Source: JBFFSQ01 sp041572275 (GTDB lineage: Bacteria > Pseudomonadota > Gammaproteobacteria > SZUA-229). Taken from it: a stretch of DNA of 13,622 bases. A program made the translations under genes and the position numbers. Each line of letters begins with the position of its first letter. Position 1 is the stretch's first letter. The stretch is from positions 1 through 13,622 of the forward strand of contig JBFFSQ010000068.1 of NCBI GenBank assembly GCA_041572275.1. Reading direction: 5' to 3'. The notes under the pieces are model-generated. The model was not told the DNA's origin. It was given only the letters and a program-made list of their open reading frames with translations, and searched no databases. Positions 7,683 to 13,622 of the stretch are shown piece after piece.

Positions 7683-7761
7683 CTTTGGGTTTCGCCCTCT
7701 GGCGACATACTTCTTTGTCTGCAGCAACAAAGAAGTATGCAAGAAAATGCCGCCCTAAGAC
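7683..7761 (+). repeat. Structured dispersed repeat, copy A
   Basis: Copy A contains TCGCC-ctct-GGCGA (7692-7705) and, with no gap, a perfect 13-bp hairpin: CATACTTCTTTGT at 7706-7718, loop ctgcagca at 7719-7726, ACAAAGAAGTATG at 7727-7739. An A-rich tail leading to GCCGCCC follows. Copy B, in reverse orientation at 8140-8217, has the same order, stem length, loop length and tail. The stem sequence differs from copy B at six positions, each compensated on the other arm, while six of eight loop bases are the same. That pattern suggests a structure kept in RNA or single-stranded DNA. From memory it belongs with the TTACTTT...AAAGTAA palindromic repeats widespread in gammaproteobacteria. Confidence 0.75.
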
Positions 7762-7880
7762 AGTTTGCCCTTCAGGTTCCCGAGCATTGTTATTACGCTG
7801 TTAGCCACTCAAGTGTAAGCGTTAAGTGCTTTATTCTTTTGCCAGGTCGTTTTGATTCGCTTCCATGCTCAACATAACTA

Positions 7881-7902
7881 AATCCGCCCTCCCTGGCGGA
7901 TT
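7881..7902. repeat. GC-rich 8-bp hairpin inside the repeat block
   Basis: AATCCGCC (7881-7888) and GGCGGATT (7895-7902) form a perfect 8-bp stem with a 6-nt loop. It is followed by CACCCTCTTTTG, so on the plus strand it has some look of a terminator, but the T-run is short and displaced. It may simply be part of the composite repeat between copies A and B. Confidence 0.5.
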
Positions 7903-7937
7903 CACCCTCTTTTGTACAATGCTCAGCAAACTGTAAA

Positions 7938-7988
7938 GGGGTATTAAAGAAGAAGCAGAAAAGCTTACAACTTTTGACTTTTAACCCC
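7938..7988. repeat. Long interrupted inverted repeat
   Basis: GGGGTATTAAAG (7938-7949) and CTTTTAACCCC (7978-7988) pair over about 10 bp with one bulged base and one mismatch, enclosing a 28-base purine-rich loop. It ends about 15 bases before the AGGAGG-bearing end of the copy B-proximal segment, so it may mark an internal boundary of the composite element. No function is suggested by the sequence. Confidence 0.35.
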
Positions 7989-8046
7989 CATTGAACAAGC
8001 TGAGGAGGGAGTGATTTATGTGGTGCTTTCCGCGAGGATGTCTGAG

Positions 8047-8133
8047 CAAATCATGCTGCTTTATGATTTGTGAGTTCCGCAGCAGCCACATCAATTGCGA
8101 GTGACGATGGAATCCTCATCGCTATTTATGAGG
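8047..8133. repeat. Two hairpins with 8-nt loops next to copy B
   Basis: The first hairpin has CAAATCAT (8047-8054) and ATGATTTG (8063-8070) around loop gctgcttt; the second has CCTCAT (8114-8119) and ATGAGG (8128-8133) around loop cgctattt. Both stems are perfect and both loops are exactly 8 nt, the same loop size as the main hairpins in copies A and B. They appear to continue the structured element that includes copy B; copy A has no clear counterpart on its inner side. Confidence 0.55.
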
Positions 8134-8139
8134 GCTTGC

Positions 8140-8217
8140 GACTCGGGGCGGCTTTCTTTTGGTTACTTTTCTTAAGCTGTAGTAAGAAAAGTAACTCGCC
8201 AACAGGCGAAAACCAAG
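8140..8217 (-). repeat. Structured dispersed repeat, copy B (reverse of copy A)
   Basis: Read on the minus strand this copy gives the same order as copy A: TCGCC-tgtt-GGCGA (8209-8196), directly abutting a perfect 13-bp stem GTTACTTTTCTTA, loop ctacagct, TAAGAAAAGTAAC (8195-8162), then CAAAAGAAAGCCGCCCC. On the plus strand the stem is 8162-8174 and 8183-8195. The copies are about 380 bases apart in inverted orientation, like terminal repeats of a non-autonomous element, but I see no clear target-site duplication outside them. Confidence 0.75.
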
Positions 8218-8304
8218 ATTCAAAAGGAGTAATATCTAGTTAATTAGCTATTCAATAACATCTAACAACAATAGACATTAACTATAGAAAAAATCCTACT
8301 ATAA

Positions 8305-10308
8305 CTACGCCAACATATCCTTCAATGATGACAAATGTGCCCGACCCCGTTCCTTACTGGCCTCTTTATCAACAGTCCGGCCACCACCTTCCCACTCAAC
8401 ATCATCTTCCGGGAGCTCTGCCAGAAAACGACTGGGTTCACATTCTACATCTTCACCGTAACGACGACGATTTTTAGCATGGGTAATGATCAGTTCTTTT
8501 TGTGCACGGGTAATACCGACATAAGCCAAACGACGCTCTTCTTCCAGATTATCTTCCATGATACTGGTTCTGTGCGGCAGGCTTTCTTCTTCCACACCCA
8601 CCATGAACACATAGGGGTACTCCAGCCCTTTCGCTGCATGTAATGTCATCAAATTAACCGCATCAGATTTTTCCTCTTCCTTATTACGTTCGAGGATATC
8701 CATCAGGCTCATATGCGCCACCAGTTCACCGAGTGTTTCGCCTTTCTCGTCTTTATATAAGCGTGATAGCCAGTCCAGCAACTCATAGACATTTTCCATA
8801 CGTCGTTCAGCCACTTTAAGATCACTCGCCTGATCCTTGAGCCAGTCTTCGTAACCAATTTCAGCCACTAAATCCCGTGCCACTTTGACTGGATCGCCAC
8901 GTTCCGCGTTATCACTAAGTAATGCAATCCAGTTGGTGAAGCCCTGCAATTTGTTAATGGCACGTTCACTTAGCACCTGCTGCAAGCCAAATTCAAAACT
9001 GGCTGCAAACAGACTCTGCTCGCGCTGAGTGGCATAATCGCCCAGCTTCTCCAGGGTAGACGCCCCGATTTCACGACGTGGCGTATTAACGATACGCAGA
9101 AAGGCCGTGTCGTCATCAGGATTGGCCAGTACCCGCAAGTAGGCCATAATGTCTTTCACTTCCCCACGCTCAAAGAAGGATGTGCCACCACTAACCACAT
9201 AGGGTATCTGCAATTCGCGCAGATACTTCTCAAAAATGCGTGACTGAAAATTACCCCGATACAGTATGGCGTAATCACTGAATTTAGTTCGCTTCTGGAA
9301 TCGATGCGCATTCAACTCACCGGTGACTCTTTCTGCTTCTGATTCACCACTGAGACATTCAATCACCCGTATCGGTGCACCATAACCGAGATCAGACCAG
9401 AGCTGTTTTTCAAACGCATGGGGATTGTTGCTGATTAACTGGTTGGCGCACTTGAGAATACGACTGGTGGAACGGTAATTCTGTTCCAGCTTGATCAGCT
9501 TGAGATTTTTGTAGTCTTCCTTGAGCAAAGCCAGATTTTCGGGACGCGCACCGCGCCAGGCATACACCGACTGGTCATCATCACCTACGGCCGTGAGCCT
9601 GGCTCGATCACCGAGTAACAGCTTGACTAGCTGGTACTGACTGGCATTGGTATCCTGATACTCATCTACCAGCAGATAATGCATACGCTTCTGCCAGTGC
9701 ACCAATGCTTCAGGGTGCTGCTGAAACAATACTACGGGTTGCAGGATCAGATCATCGAAATCGAAGGCATTATAGGCTTTCAACTGGCGCTGGTAACGTT
9801 CGTAGAGACGGGCATAGCGCAGTTCCAGATCATTTTCTGCCGTCGACAGGGCTTGCTCCGGTGAAATAAAGTCATTTTTCCAGCGCGAGATACGCCAGCG
9901 TACTTCTTCCGCATCATCCACATTGCTCACTGACTCCTTTGCATGCAATCCCTTCAGCAAGGTCAAGGTATCCGAGGCATCAAAAATACTAAAACCGGTC
10001 TTATAACCTAGCCGCTTGTGCTCCTTGCCCAGTATACGCAGACCCAGATTATGGAAGGTCGAGACTATCAGGCCACGGGTCTCACCCTTACCCAGAACCT
10101 CTGCCACACGTCCTTTCATTTCGCGCGCTGCTTTGTTGGTAAAGGTCACTGCCGTGATATGGCTGGCTTTAATCTGGCAATCCTTGATCAGATAGGCAAT
10201 CTTCTGTGTAATTACACGGGTCTTACCGCTACCCGCACCAGCCAGCACCAGAAGAGGACCATCGATATATTTCACTGCAGCCAGTTGTTGAGGGTTTAAA
10301 TCAGCCAA
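8305..10308 (-). CDS. rep: ATP-dependent DNA helicase Rep
   Basis: Rep is a superfamily 1A 3'-5' helicase that helps replication forks pass bound proteins and restart. The 667 residues compare well with 673 in E. coli, and the motifs are complete: Walker A GAGSGKT (24-30), motif Ia TFTNKAAREM (55-64), motif II DEYQDT (215-220), motif III VGDDDQSVYAWRGA (241-254), motif IV QNYRS (276-280), motif V VNLMTLHAAKGLEY (551-564) and motif VI AYVGITRAQ (595-603). The start MADLNPQQLAAV fits Rep rather than UvrD/PcrA, whose C-terminal domain is longer. The start codon appears to be TTG at 10308. An ATG five bases upstream is in another frame and reads only five codons before a stop. No in-frame ATG would give a sensible N-terminus, because the next family-conserved residues follow the TTG at once. 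Confidence 0.95.
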   Translation of the reverse strand: MADLNPQQLAAVKYIDGPLLVLAGAGSGKTRVITQKIAYLIKDCQIKASHITAVTFTNKAAREMKGRVAEVLGKGETRGLIVSTFHNLGLRILGKEHKRLGYKTGFSIFDASDTLTLLKGLHAKESVSNVDDAEEVRWRISRWKNDFISPEQALSTAENDLELRYARLYERYQRQLKAYNAFDFDDLILQPVVLFQQHPEALVHWQKRMHYLLVDEYQDTNASQYQLVKLLLGDRARLTAVGDDDQSVYAWRGARPENLALLKEDYKNLKLIKLEQNYRSTSRILKCANQLISNNPHAFEKQLWSDLGYGAPIRVIECLSGESEAERVTGELNAHRFQKRTKFSDYAILYRGNFQSRIFEKYLRELQIPYVVSGGTSFFERGEVKDIMAYLRVLANPDDDTAFLRIVNTPRREIGASTLEKLGDYATQREQSLFAASFEFGLQQVLSERAINKLQGFTNWIALLSDNAERGDPVKVARDLVAEIGYEDWLKDQASDLKVAERRMENVYELLDWLSRLYKDEKGETLGELVAHMSLMDILERNKEEEKSDAVNLMTLHAAKGLEYPYVFMVGVEEESLPHRTSIMEDNLEEERRLAYVGITRAQKELIITHAKNRRRYGEDVECEPSRFLAELPEDDVEWEGGGRTVDKEASKERGRAHLSSLKDMLA

Positions 10309-10439
10309 ATCATTGTCTCGAATTCTGAAGGGCGTATTCTAGCTGTTGATTGTCTCCACACCAACATTAGCCGCTAAATATTTCCAGCTCTGTGAACTTG
10401 TGCCGCTATCCGCTATTTGCATCTGCCACCACAACTGCT

Positions 10440-10443
10440 AGGA
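10440..10443 (+). promoter_or_regulatory. Ribosome binding site for ampD
   Basis: AGGA stands 9 bases before the ATG at 10453. It supports that start over an in-frame TTG at 10417, which has no such site and would add twelve non-conserved residues. The 144-base rep-ampD divergent spacer shows no promoter I would call. Confidence 0.6.
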
Positions 10444-10452
10444 TCTAAGTCC

Positions 10453-11004
10453 ATGATTATTAATAAGAAAACTGGACTACTTGAGGGTGTCGAGCATATT
10501 CCATCACCCAATGCTGATGACCGCCCCGAAGACACCACACCTGACCTGATTGTGGTCCACAACATCAGCCTGCCACCGGGGCAATTTGGTGGCCCCTATA
10601 TCAATCAGCTGTTCACCAACCAGCTCGACCCTGACGCAGACCCATACTTTGCAGAAATCTGCCAGTTGCGAGTGTCATCCCATGTGCTAATTCGCCGCAA
10701 TGGGGACATTATCCAGTATGTGCCTTTCCACAAGCGAGCCTGGCATGCTGGAGAATCACAGTACTGTGGCCGCTCACGCTGCAATGATTTCTCTATCGGC
10801 ATTGAACTCGAGGGTACTGATAATCAGGCCTATGAAGAAGTGCAATATCAACAATTGGCGGATATGATACTCGCACTACGGAAACAGTATCCGGCTATTG
10901 CCAAACAGGCTCTAACAGGGCATTGTGATATTGCACCGGGCAGAAAAACCGATCCTGGTGAAGCTTTTGACTGGGCTCGACTCAAACAACTACTTAACGA
11001 CTAA
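10453..11004 (+). CDS. ampD: 1,6-anhydro-N-acetylmuramyl-L-alanine amidase AmpD
   Basis: AmpD is a cytoplasmic zinc amidase that cuts the stem peptide from anhydro-muropeptides during cell-wall recycling; in bacteria with AmpR-AmpC its loss raises beta-lactamase. With the ATG at 10453 the protein has 183 residues, the same as the enterobacterial enzyme. Zinc ligands are visible as H36 (LIVVHNISLPPG), H157 and D167 (TGHCDIAPGRKTDPG), with catalytic candidates E118 (SIGIELEG) and K165. Substrate-loop signatures AWHAGESQYCGRSRCNDFS (97-115) separate AmpD from the longer periplasmic AmiD amidases, and no signal peptide is present. It is followed 7 bases later by ampE. Neither ampR nor ampC lies in the window. 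Confidence 0.96.
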   Translation: MIINKKTGLLEGVEHIPSPNADDRPEDTTPDLIVVHNISLPPGQFGGPYINQLFTNQLDPDADPYFAEICQLRVSSHVLIRRNGDIIQYVPFHKRAWHAGESQYCGRSRCNDFSIGIELEGTDNQAYEEVQYQQLADMILALRKQYPAIAKQALTGHCDIAPGRKTDPGEAFDWARLKQLLND

Positions 11005-11011
11005 AAACGAC

Positions 11012-11860
11012 ATGGCACTTATTTGTATCATTATTGGACTCATACTGGAACACAGTGCGGAATTCGTCCGCGATTTCAGAAATTTCTACTGGTTTGACCG
11101 TTACAGTCAGTGGCTAATTAACCACCTGCCAGGACTCTCAGACCAGGGTGCCTCATCCATCGTTATTCTGCTATTACCGGTCATACTACTCACCGCTCTG
11201 ATCCAGAACAGCCTGGTTGATGCACTTTACGGTTTGCTCAGCCTGGTTTTTGGTCTGGTGGTATTTGTTTATTGTCTTGGCCCAAGAGATTTAAACCGCG
11301 ATATCGATGGCTATCTTAATGCACGAGAAAGCGGTGACGAAGAACAGGCACAACACTTTGCTACTGCCATCATGAGCAAAGATGCGCCAACAGCACCTGA
11401 CCAGCAAATACCTGAAGTCATGCATGCCATTCTCTATCAATCCAATGACCGTATTTTTTCCGTCATCTTCTGGTTCATCGTACTCGGCCCATTCGGTGCA
11501 CTGCTTTACCGACTGACCTCGTACACCATGCACACTTCACGTAACGGCACCCTGTCGGCCGCCGCCAAAAAGCTCCAGGCCATTCTGGGCTGGGCCCCGG
11601 CTCACCTGGTCGCCGTGGGTTATGCCCTAACTGGGAACTATGAAGGTGCCAGTGCCAGTTACCGTAACAAAAATTCATTCGAGGAATTAAGTGACGCCAA
11701 CTTCCAGACCTTGACCACCGCAGGTCTTGGAGCATTACGTGACTGTGCCCCTGGTGAAGAAACAGCCTGTATCCGGGCGACCCGCGGCCTGGTTTTGAGG
11801 ACACTGGTAGTATGGCTGGCCGTTATTTCCATGCTCACACTGATCGGCTGGATGGCTTAA
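11012..11860 (+). CDS. ampE: AmpE-like inner-membrane protein
   Basis: AmpE is a polytopic inner-membrane protein encoded after ampD; its biochemical role is unsettled and it is distantly related to the cobalamin protein CbiB/CobD. I start at the ATG at 11012, 7 bases after ampD, giving 282 residues (about 284 in E. coli); the longer frame back to 10925 would overlap ampD. Hydrophobic segments lie at about 2-14, 49-65, 70-88, 148-166 and 260-280. Family-like motifs include FVYCLGPRDLNRDI (85-98) and FWFIVLGPFGALLYRL (153-168), with a soluble region between. The position directly after ampD and the matching length make AmpE much more likely than a true CbiB. Only 4 bases separate it from the next gene. 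Confidence 0.9.
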   Translation: MALICIIIGLILEHSAEFVRDFRNFYWFDRYSQWLINHLPGLSDQGASSIVILLLPVILLTALIQNSLVDALYGLLSLVFGLVVFVYCLGPRDLNRDIDGYLNARESGDEEQAQHFATAIMSKDAPTAPDQQIPEVMHAILYQSNDRIFSVIFWFIVLGPFGALLYRLTSYTMHTSRNGTLSAAAKKLQAILGWAPAHLVAVGYALTGNYEGASASYRNKNSFEELSDANFQTLTTAGLGALRDCAPGEETACIRATRGLVLRTLVVWLAVISMLTLIGWMA

Positions 11861-11864
11861 CAGC

Positions 11865-12458
11865 ATGGCGAAAGAAACCCGGATTGACATCATTCGTCAT
11901 GGTGAACCCGAAGGCGGACGTCGCTATCGCGGCCATAGCGTCGACGACCCCTTAAGTAAAACTGGCTGGCAACAGATGTGGGCGGCGATACCCGATAAGG
12001 CCCCCTGGGATCATATCGTCACCTCACCCTTATCCCGTTGCTACCGATTTGCCCATGATCTGGCGGACACCCTGGGTATTGACTACAGTGTGGAAGATAA
12101 TCTCAAAGAGATTGGCTTTGGAACCTGGGAAGGACGCACACCGGAAGACATCAAAGCCAATGAAGGTGATGCCCTGCAACGTTTCATCAACGACCCGGTG
12201 AATAACCGCCCTGAAGGTGCTGAACCGCTGAACACTTTTGCCATTCGAGTCTGGGATGTCTACCAACAGGTTTTAGCGCAGCACCACGGCCAGCACGTGC
12301 TCATCATCGCCCATGCCGGTGTTATCCGTGCCATCACCAGTAAAGTACTGGGTATGCCACTGGACGATGTCTATAGTCGACTGAAGATTGAATATGCCGC
12401 GATTGCGGCAACACGTGTTCCGGAAGGCAAAGCCCCGGTGCTGGTGTTAACTGCCTGA
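11865..12458 (+). CDS. Histidine phosphatase family protein (phosphoglycerate mutase-like)
   Basis: This is a branch-1 histidine phosphatase of 197 residues. R11-H12-G13-E14 (IIRHGEP) holds the phosphorylated histidine; R58 (SPLSRCYRFA), E82 (LKEIGFGTWEGR) and H150 (VLIIAHAGVIRAI) complete the active site. Substrate is not readable from sequence: relatives include alpha-ribazole-5'-phosphate phosphatase (CobC), phosphoserine and sugar phosphatases. The LKEIGFGTWEGRTPEDI stretch is CobC-like, but no cobalamin gene is present, and the preceding ampE is only a distant homologue of cobD/cbiB, so a cobC label would be weakly based. It starts 4 bases after ampE and is probably co-transcribed with ampDE. 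Its 3' end overlaps the convergent GGDEF gene by 12 bases. Confidence 0.9.
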   Translation: MAKETRIDIIRHGEPEGGRRYRGHSVDDPLSKTGWQQMWAAIPDKAPWDHIVTSPLSRCYRFAHDLADTLGIDYSVEDNLKEIGFGTWEGRTPEDIKANEGDALQRFINDPVNNRPEGAEPLNTFAIRVWDVYQQVLAQHHGQHVLIIAHAGVIRAITSKVLGMPLDDVYSRLKIEYAAIAATRVPEGKAPVLVLTA

Positions 12459-13622
12459 AACAAACTGGATATTGCCACGCCCCTGGCTTTTAGCCTCATA
12501 AAGCGCCTTATCCGCGCGCTCCAGAATACTGTTCATGTCATCACCCGCTTGTACACAGGTAAAACCGGCACTGAGCTCACAACAGGGCTTCTCTCCTGGA
12601 ATTAACTCATCCTCAACCTGCGCCTGTTTGAACTCCTGCAGCAGTTTCTCAAACCAGCTTTGTGTTTGTTGCTCATTACATTTCACCAATAGCAGGACAA
12701 ACTCATCCCCCCCCAAACGGGCACAAAAATCTGTACTACGAATATTAGACTGCATAACTCTAGATAGATGTTTTAAAATCATATCGCCAACTGCATGACC
12801 GTAGCGATCATTTGCCTGCTTGAAGAAATCCAGGTCCAACATCACTACCACAACTTCTTCACCCCGATTCGACAGGCCAATGTACTGCTCGATTTGTTGA
12901 TAAAAAGAACGTCGGTTAGCCAGTCCGGTCAATTCATCGGTATTACTGACGCTAACCAGTCGCTGCTGGTAGTCAGCAATCTCGCCGGCGATACCCCGAA
13001 TCCCCTGAATAATATTTTCCGTTTCTTTCAACTCCGAAGGCGATACTTGCTGTTCTATCTCCTGTTGACTGTTAACGGTATCCAGCAGCTGGCTAACCAT
13101 CTCAAAATCTTTTGAGAAGATCCGGATCATACGTCGCGCAAAGAAATACAACACTACTAATATCAGCAAAAATGAAACAGCATTGACCATACCCAGAGAC
13201 AGCAATAAAGTATTCAGACCCGACTCATTCACTTTTGCCTGCAGCGCCCAGTCAGTATCAGGTATCGGCAAGCTATAGTCCTGGACAAAATAATCTGTAT
13301 CCAGCTTGTTAACAGCCGCCACCTCCTGGCCATCCGCTGATATGACGGTGATCTGCTGACCCTCTTCAACAATTTTTTCCAGCTCACGCTCGATAACGTT
13401 CAAACTGAAACTGGCAAAAACAGCCCCTGCGACCTCATCGTCAGCCACGATATTTTTAATGATGTCGAAATGCGCCATCGCCGGAATACGTTTATGCACT
13501 GCCGGACTCATTACCTGCTTTCCGGACATATGGACATGAAGGTCGGCAACACAGGCCTGCCCCAGCCTCAATTGCAGTGGATTACCCTGAACAACCCCAT
13601 CTCCATCAATCAGTGCCAGACC
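12447..13622 (-). CDS. Membrane-bound diguanylate cyclase with extracytoplasmic sensor (5' partial)
   Basis: The frame is open to the window end, so the start lies beyond; 391 residues are visible. The visible N-terminal part (GLALIDGDGVV and HFDIIKNIVADDEVAGAVFASFS onward) looks like the later half of a periplasmic Cache/PDC sensor, ending at a membrane helix (NTLLLSLGMVNAVSFLLILV). A linker with predicted helical character leads to a complete GGDEF domain: LTGLANRRSF, LDLDFFKQANDRYGHAVGD and ARLGGDEFVLLL. The intact GGDEF motif implies synthesis of cyclic di-GMP from two GTP. An RxxD inhibitory site (RSTD) sits five residues before GGDEF, so product inhibition is likely. No EAL domain follows. 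The ligand is unknown. It converges with and overlaps the histidine phosphatase gene. Confidence 0.94.
   Translation of the reverse strand, partial: GLALIDGDGVVQGNPLQLRLGQACVADLHVHMSGKQVMSPAVHKRIPAMAHFDIIKNIVADDEVAGAVFASFSLNVIERELEKIVEEGQQITVISADGQEVAAVNKLDTDYFVQDYSLPIPDTDWALQAKVNESGLNTLLLSLGMVNAVSFLLILVVLYFFARRMIRIFSKDFEMVSQLLDTVNSQQEIEQQVSPSELKETENIIQGIRGIAGEIADYQQRLVSVSNTDELTGLANRRSFYQQIEQYIGLSNRGEEVVVVMLDLDFFKQANDRYGHAVGDMILKHLSRVMQSNIRSTDFCARLGGDEFVLLLVKCNEQQTQSWFEKLLQEFKQAQVEDELIPGEKPCCELSAGFTCVQAGDDMNSILERADKALYEAKSQGRGNIQFVSGS

Larger units (their letters stand above)
7512..8304. other. 793-base non-coding, hairpin-rich block between converging genes
   Basis: I find no convincing protein gene here. 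The only longer open frame (7680-7877, plus) starts and runs inside a structured repeat and resembles no protein I know. The block holds two inverted repeats just after the HhH gene, a mirrored pair of structured repeats (7683-7761 and 8140-8217), and at least four more hairpins between them; these are listed separately. It lies where the plus-strand HhH gene and the minus-strand rep converge, a place where dispersed repeats are tolerated. No tRNA, CRISPR array or transposase remnant is visible. Confidence 0.75.

Noticed and set aside
7680..7877. 65-codon plus-strand open frame in the hairpin block
   Set aside because: It starts at the edge of repeat copy A, reads straight through the 13-bp palindrome, has no ribosome site and resembles no protein; it is a by-product of the repeat.
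7683..8217. CRISPR array, integron attC or a full insertion sequence in the hairpin block
   Set aside because: There are only two copies in inverted orientation with no regular spacers, no attC core-site signature that I can see, and no transposase or integrase remnant.
8139..8220. Copy B hairpin as an intrinsic terminator for rep or the HhH gene
   Set aside because: Neither strand has a T-tract after the stem, and the mini-hairpin and tail are shared with copy A, which fits a dispersed repeat better.
10925..11011. Longer ampE start overlapping ampD
   Set aside because: The extra 29 residues read through ampD in another frame; the ATG at 11012 gives the normal AmpE length and follows ampD by 7 bases.
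13569..13571. TTG at 13571 as the start of the GGDEF gene
   Set aside because: The frame stays open to the window end and the upstream residues look like sensor-domain sequence, so the gene is truncated by the window, not short.

Overview
The window looks like chromosomal DNA of a gammaproteobacterium of moderate GC. Three things point there: the order thioredoxin-like gene, aroQ, accB, accC, prmA, then a zinc-ribbon/DUF3426 gene; an ampD-ampE pair; and a Rep-type (not PcrA-type) helicase. I cannot name a genus from the sequence. Almost all the coding content is housekeeping, so I see no obvious new multi-gene system. The least explained parts are the non-coding block at 7512-8304 and the RNA-repair/HhH gene neighbourhood.

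Layout. Bases 1-4615 run on the plus strand: the 3' part of a TlpA-like thioredoxin, an AT-rich gap of about 250 bases, then aroQ, accB and accC (type II dehydroquinase and the two biotin-carrying subunits of acetyl-CoA carboxylase) spaced 12-13 bases apart. A 99-base spacer with an imperfect inverted repeat follows, then prmA (ribosomal protein L11 methyltransferase) and a membrane-anchored zinc-ribbon/DUF3426 protein. Bases 4624-6474 are on the minus strand: archease followed 3 bases later by rtcB, an RNA ligase and its activating factor. They are transcribed divergently from a plus-strand gene (6633-7511) for a DNA polymerase X-like N-terminal/helix-hairpin-helix protein with no polymerase domain.

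Bases 7512-8304 (793 bases) carry no convincing gene but are packed with hairpins. The main feature is two mirror-image copies of a structured repeat of about 78 bases (7683-7761 and 8140-8217). In each copy a 13-bp perfect stem with an 8-nt loop abuts a TCGCC-NNNN-GGCGA mini-hairpin. The two stems differ at six positions, every one compensated on the opposite arm. Two further 8-nt-loop hairpins lie next to copy B. The block sits between converging genes, the HhH gene (plus) and rep (minus).

Bases 8305-10308 encode the Rep helicase on the minus strand, apparently from a TTG start. Divergent from it lie ampD (1,6-anhydro-muramyl-peptide amidase), ampE (polytopic membrane protein) and a histidine-phosphatase gene, packed as one unit for cell-wall recycling and an unassigned phosphatase role. 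The last gene overlaps, tail to tail by 12 bases, a minus-strand GGDEF diguanylate cyclase with an extracytoplasmic sensor, which runs off the end of the window.
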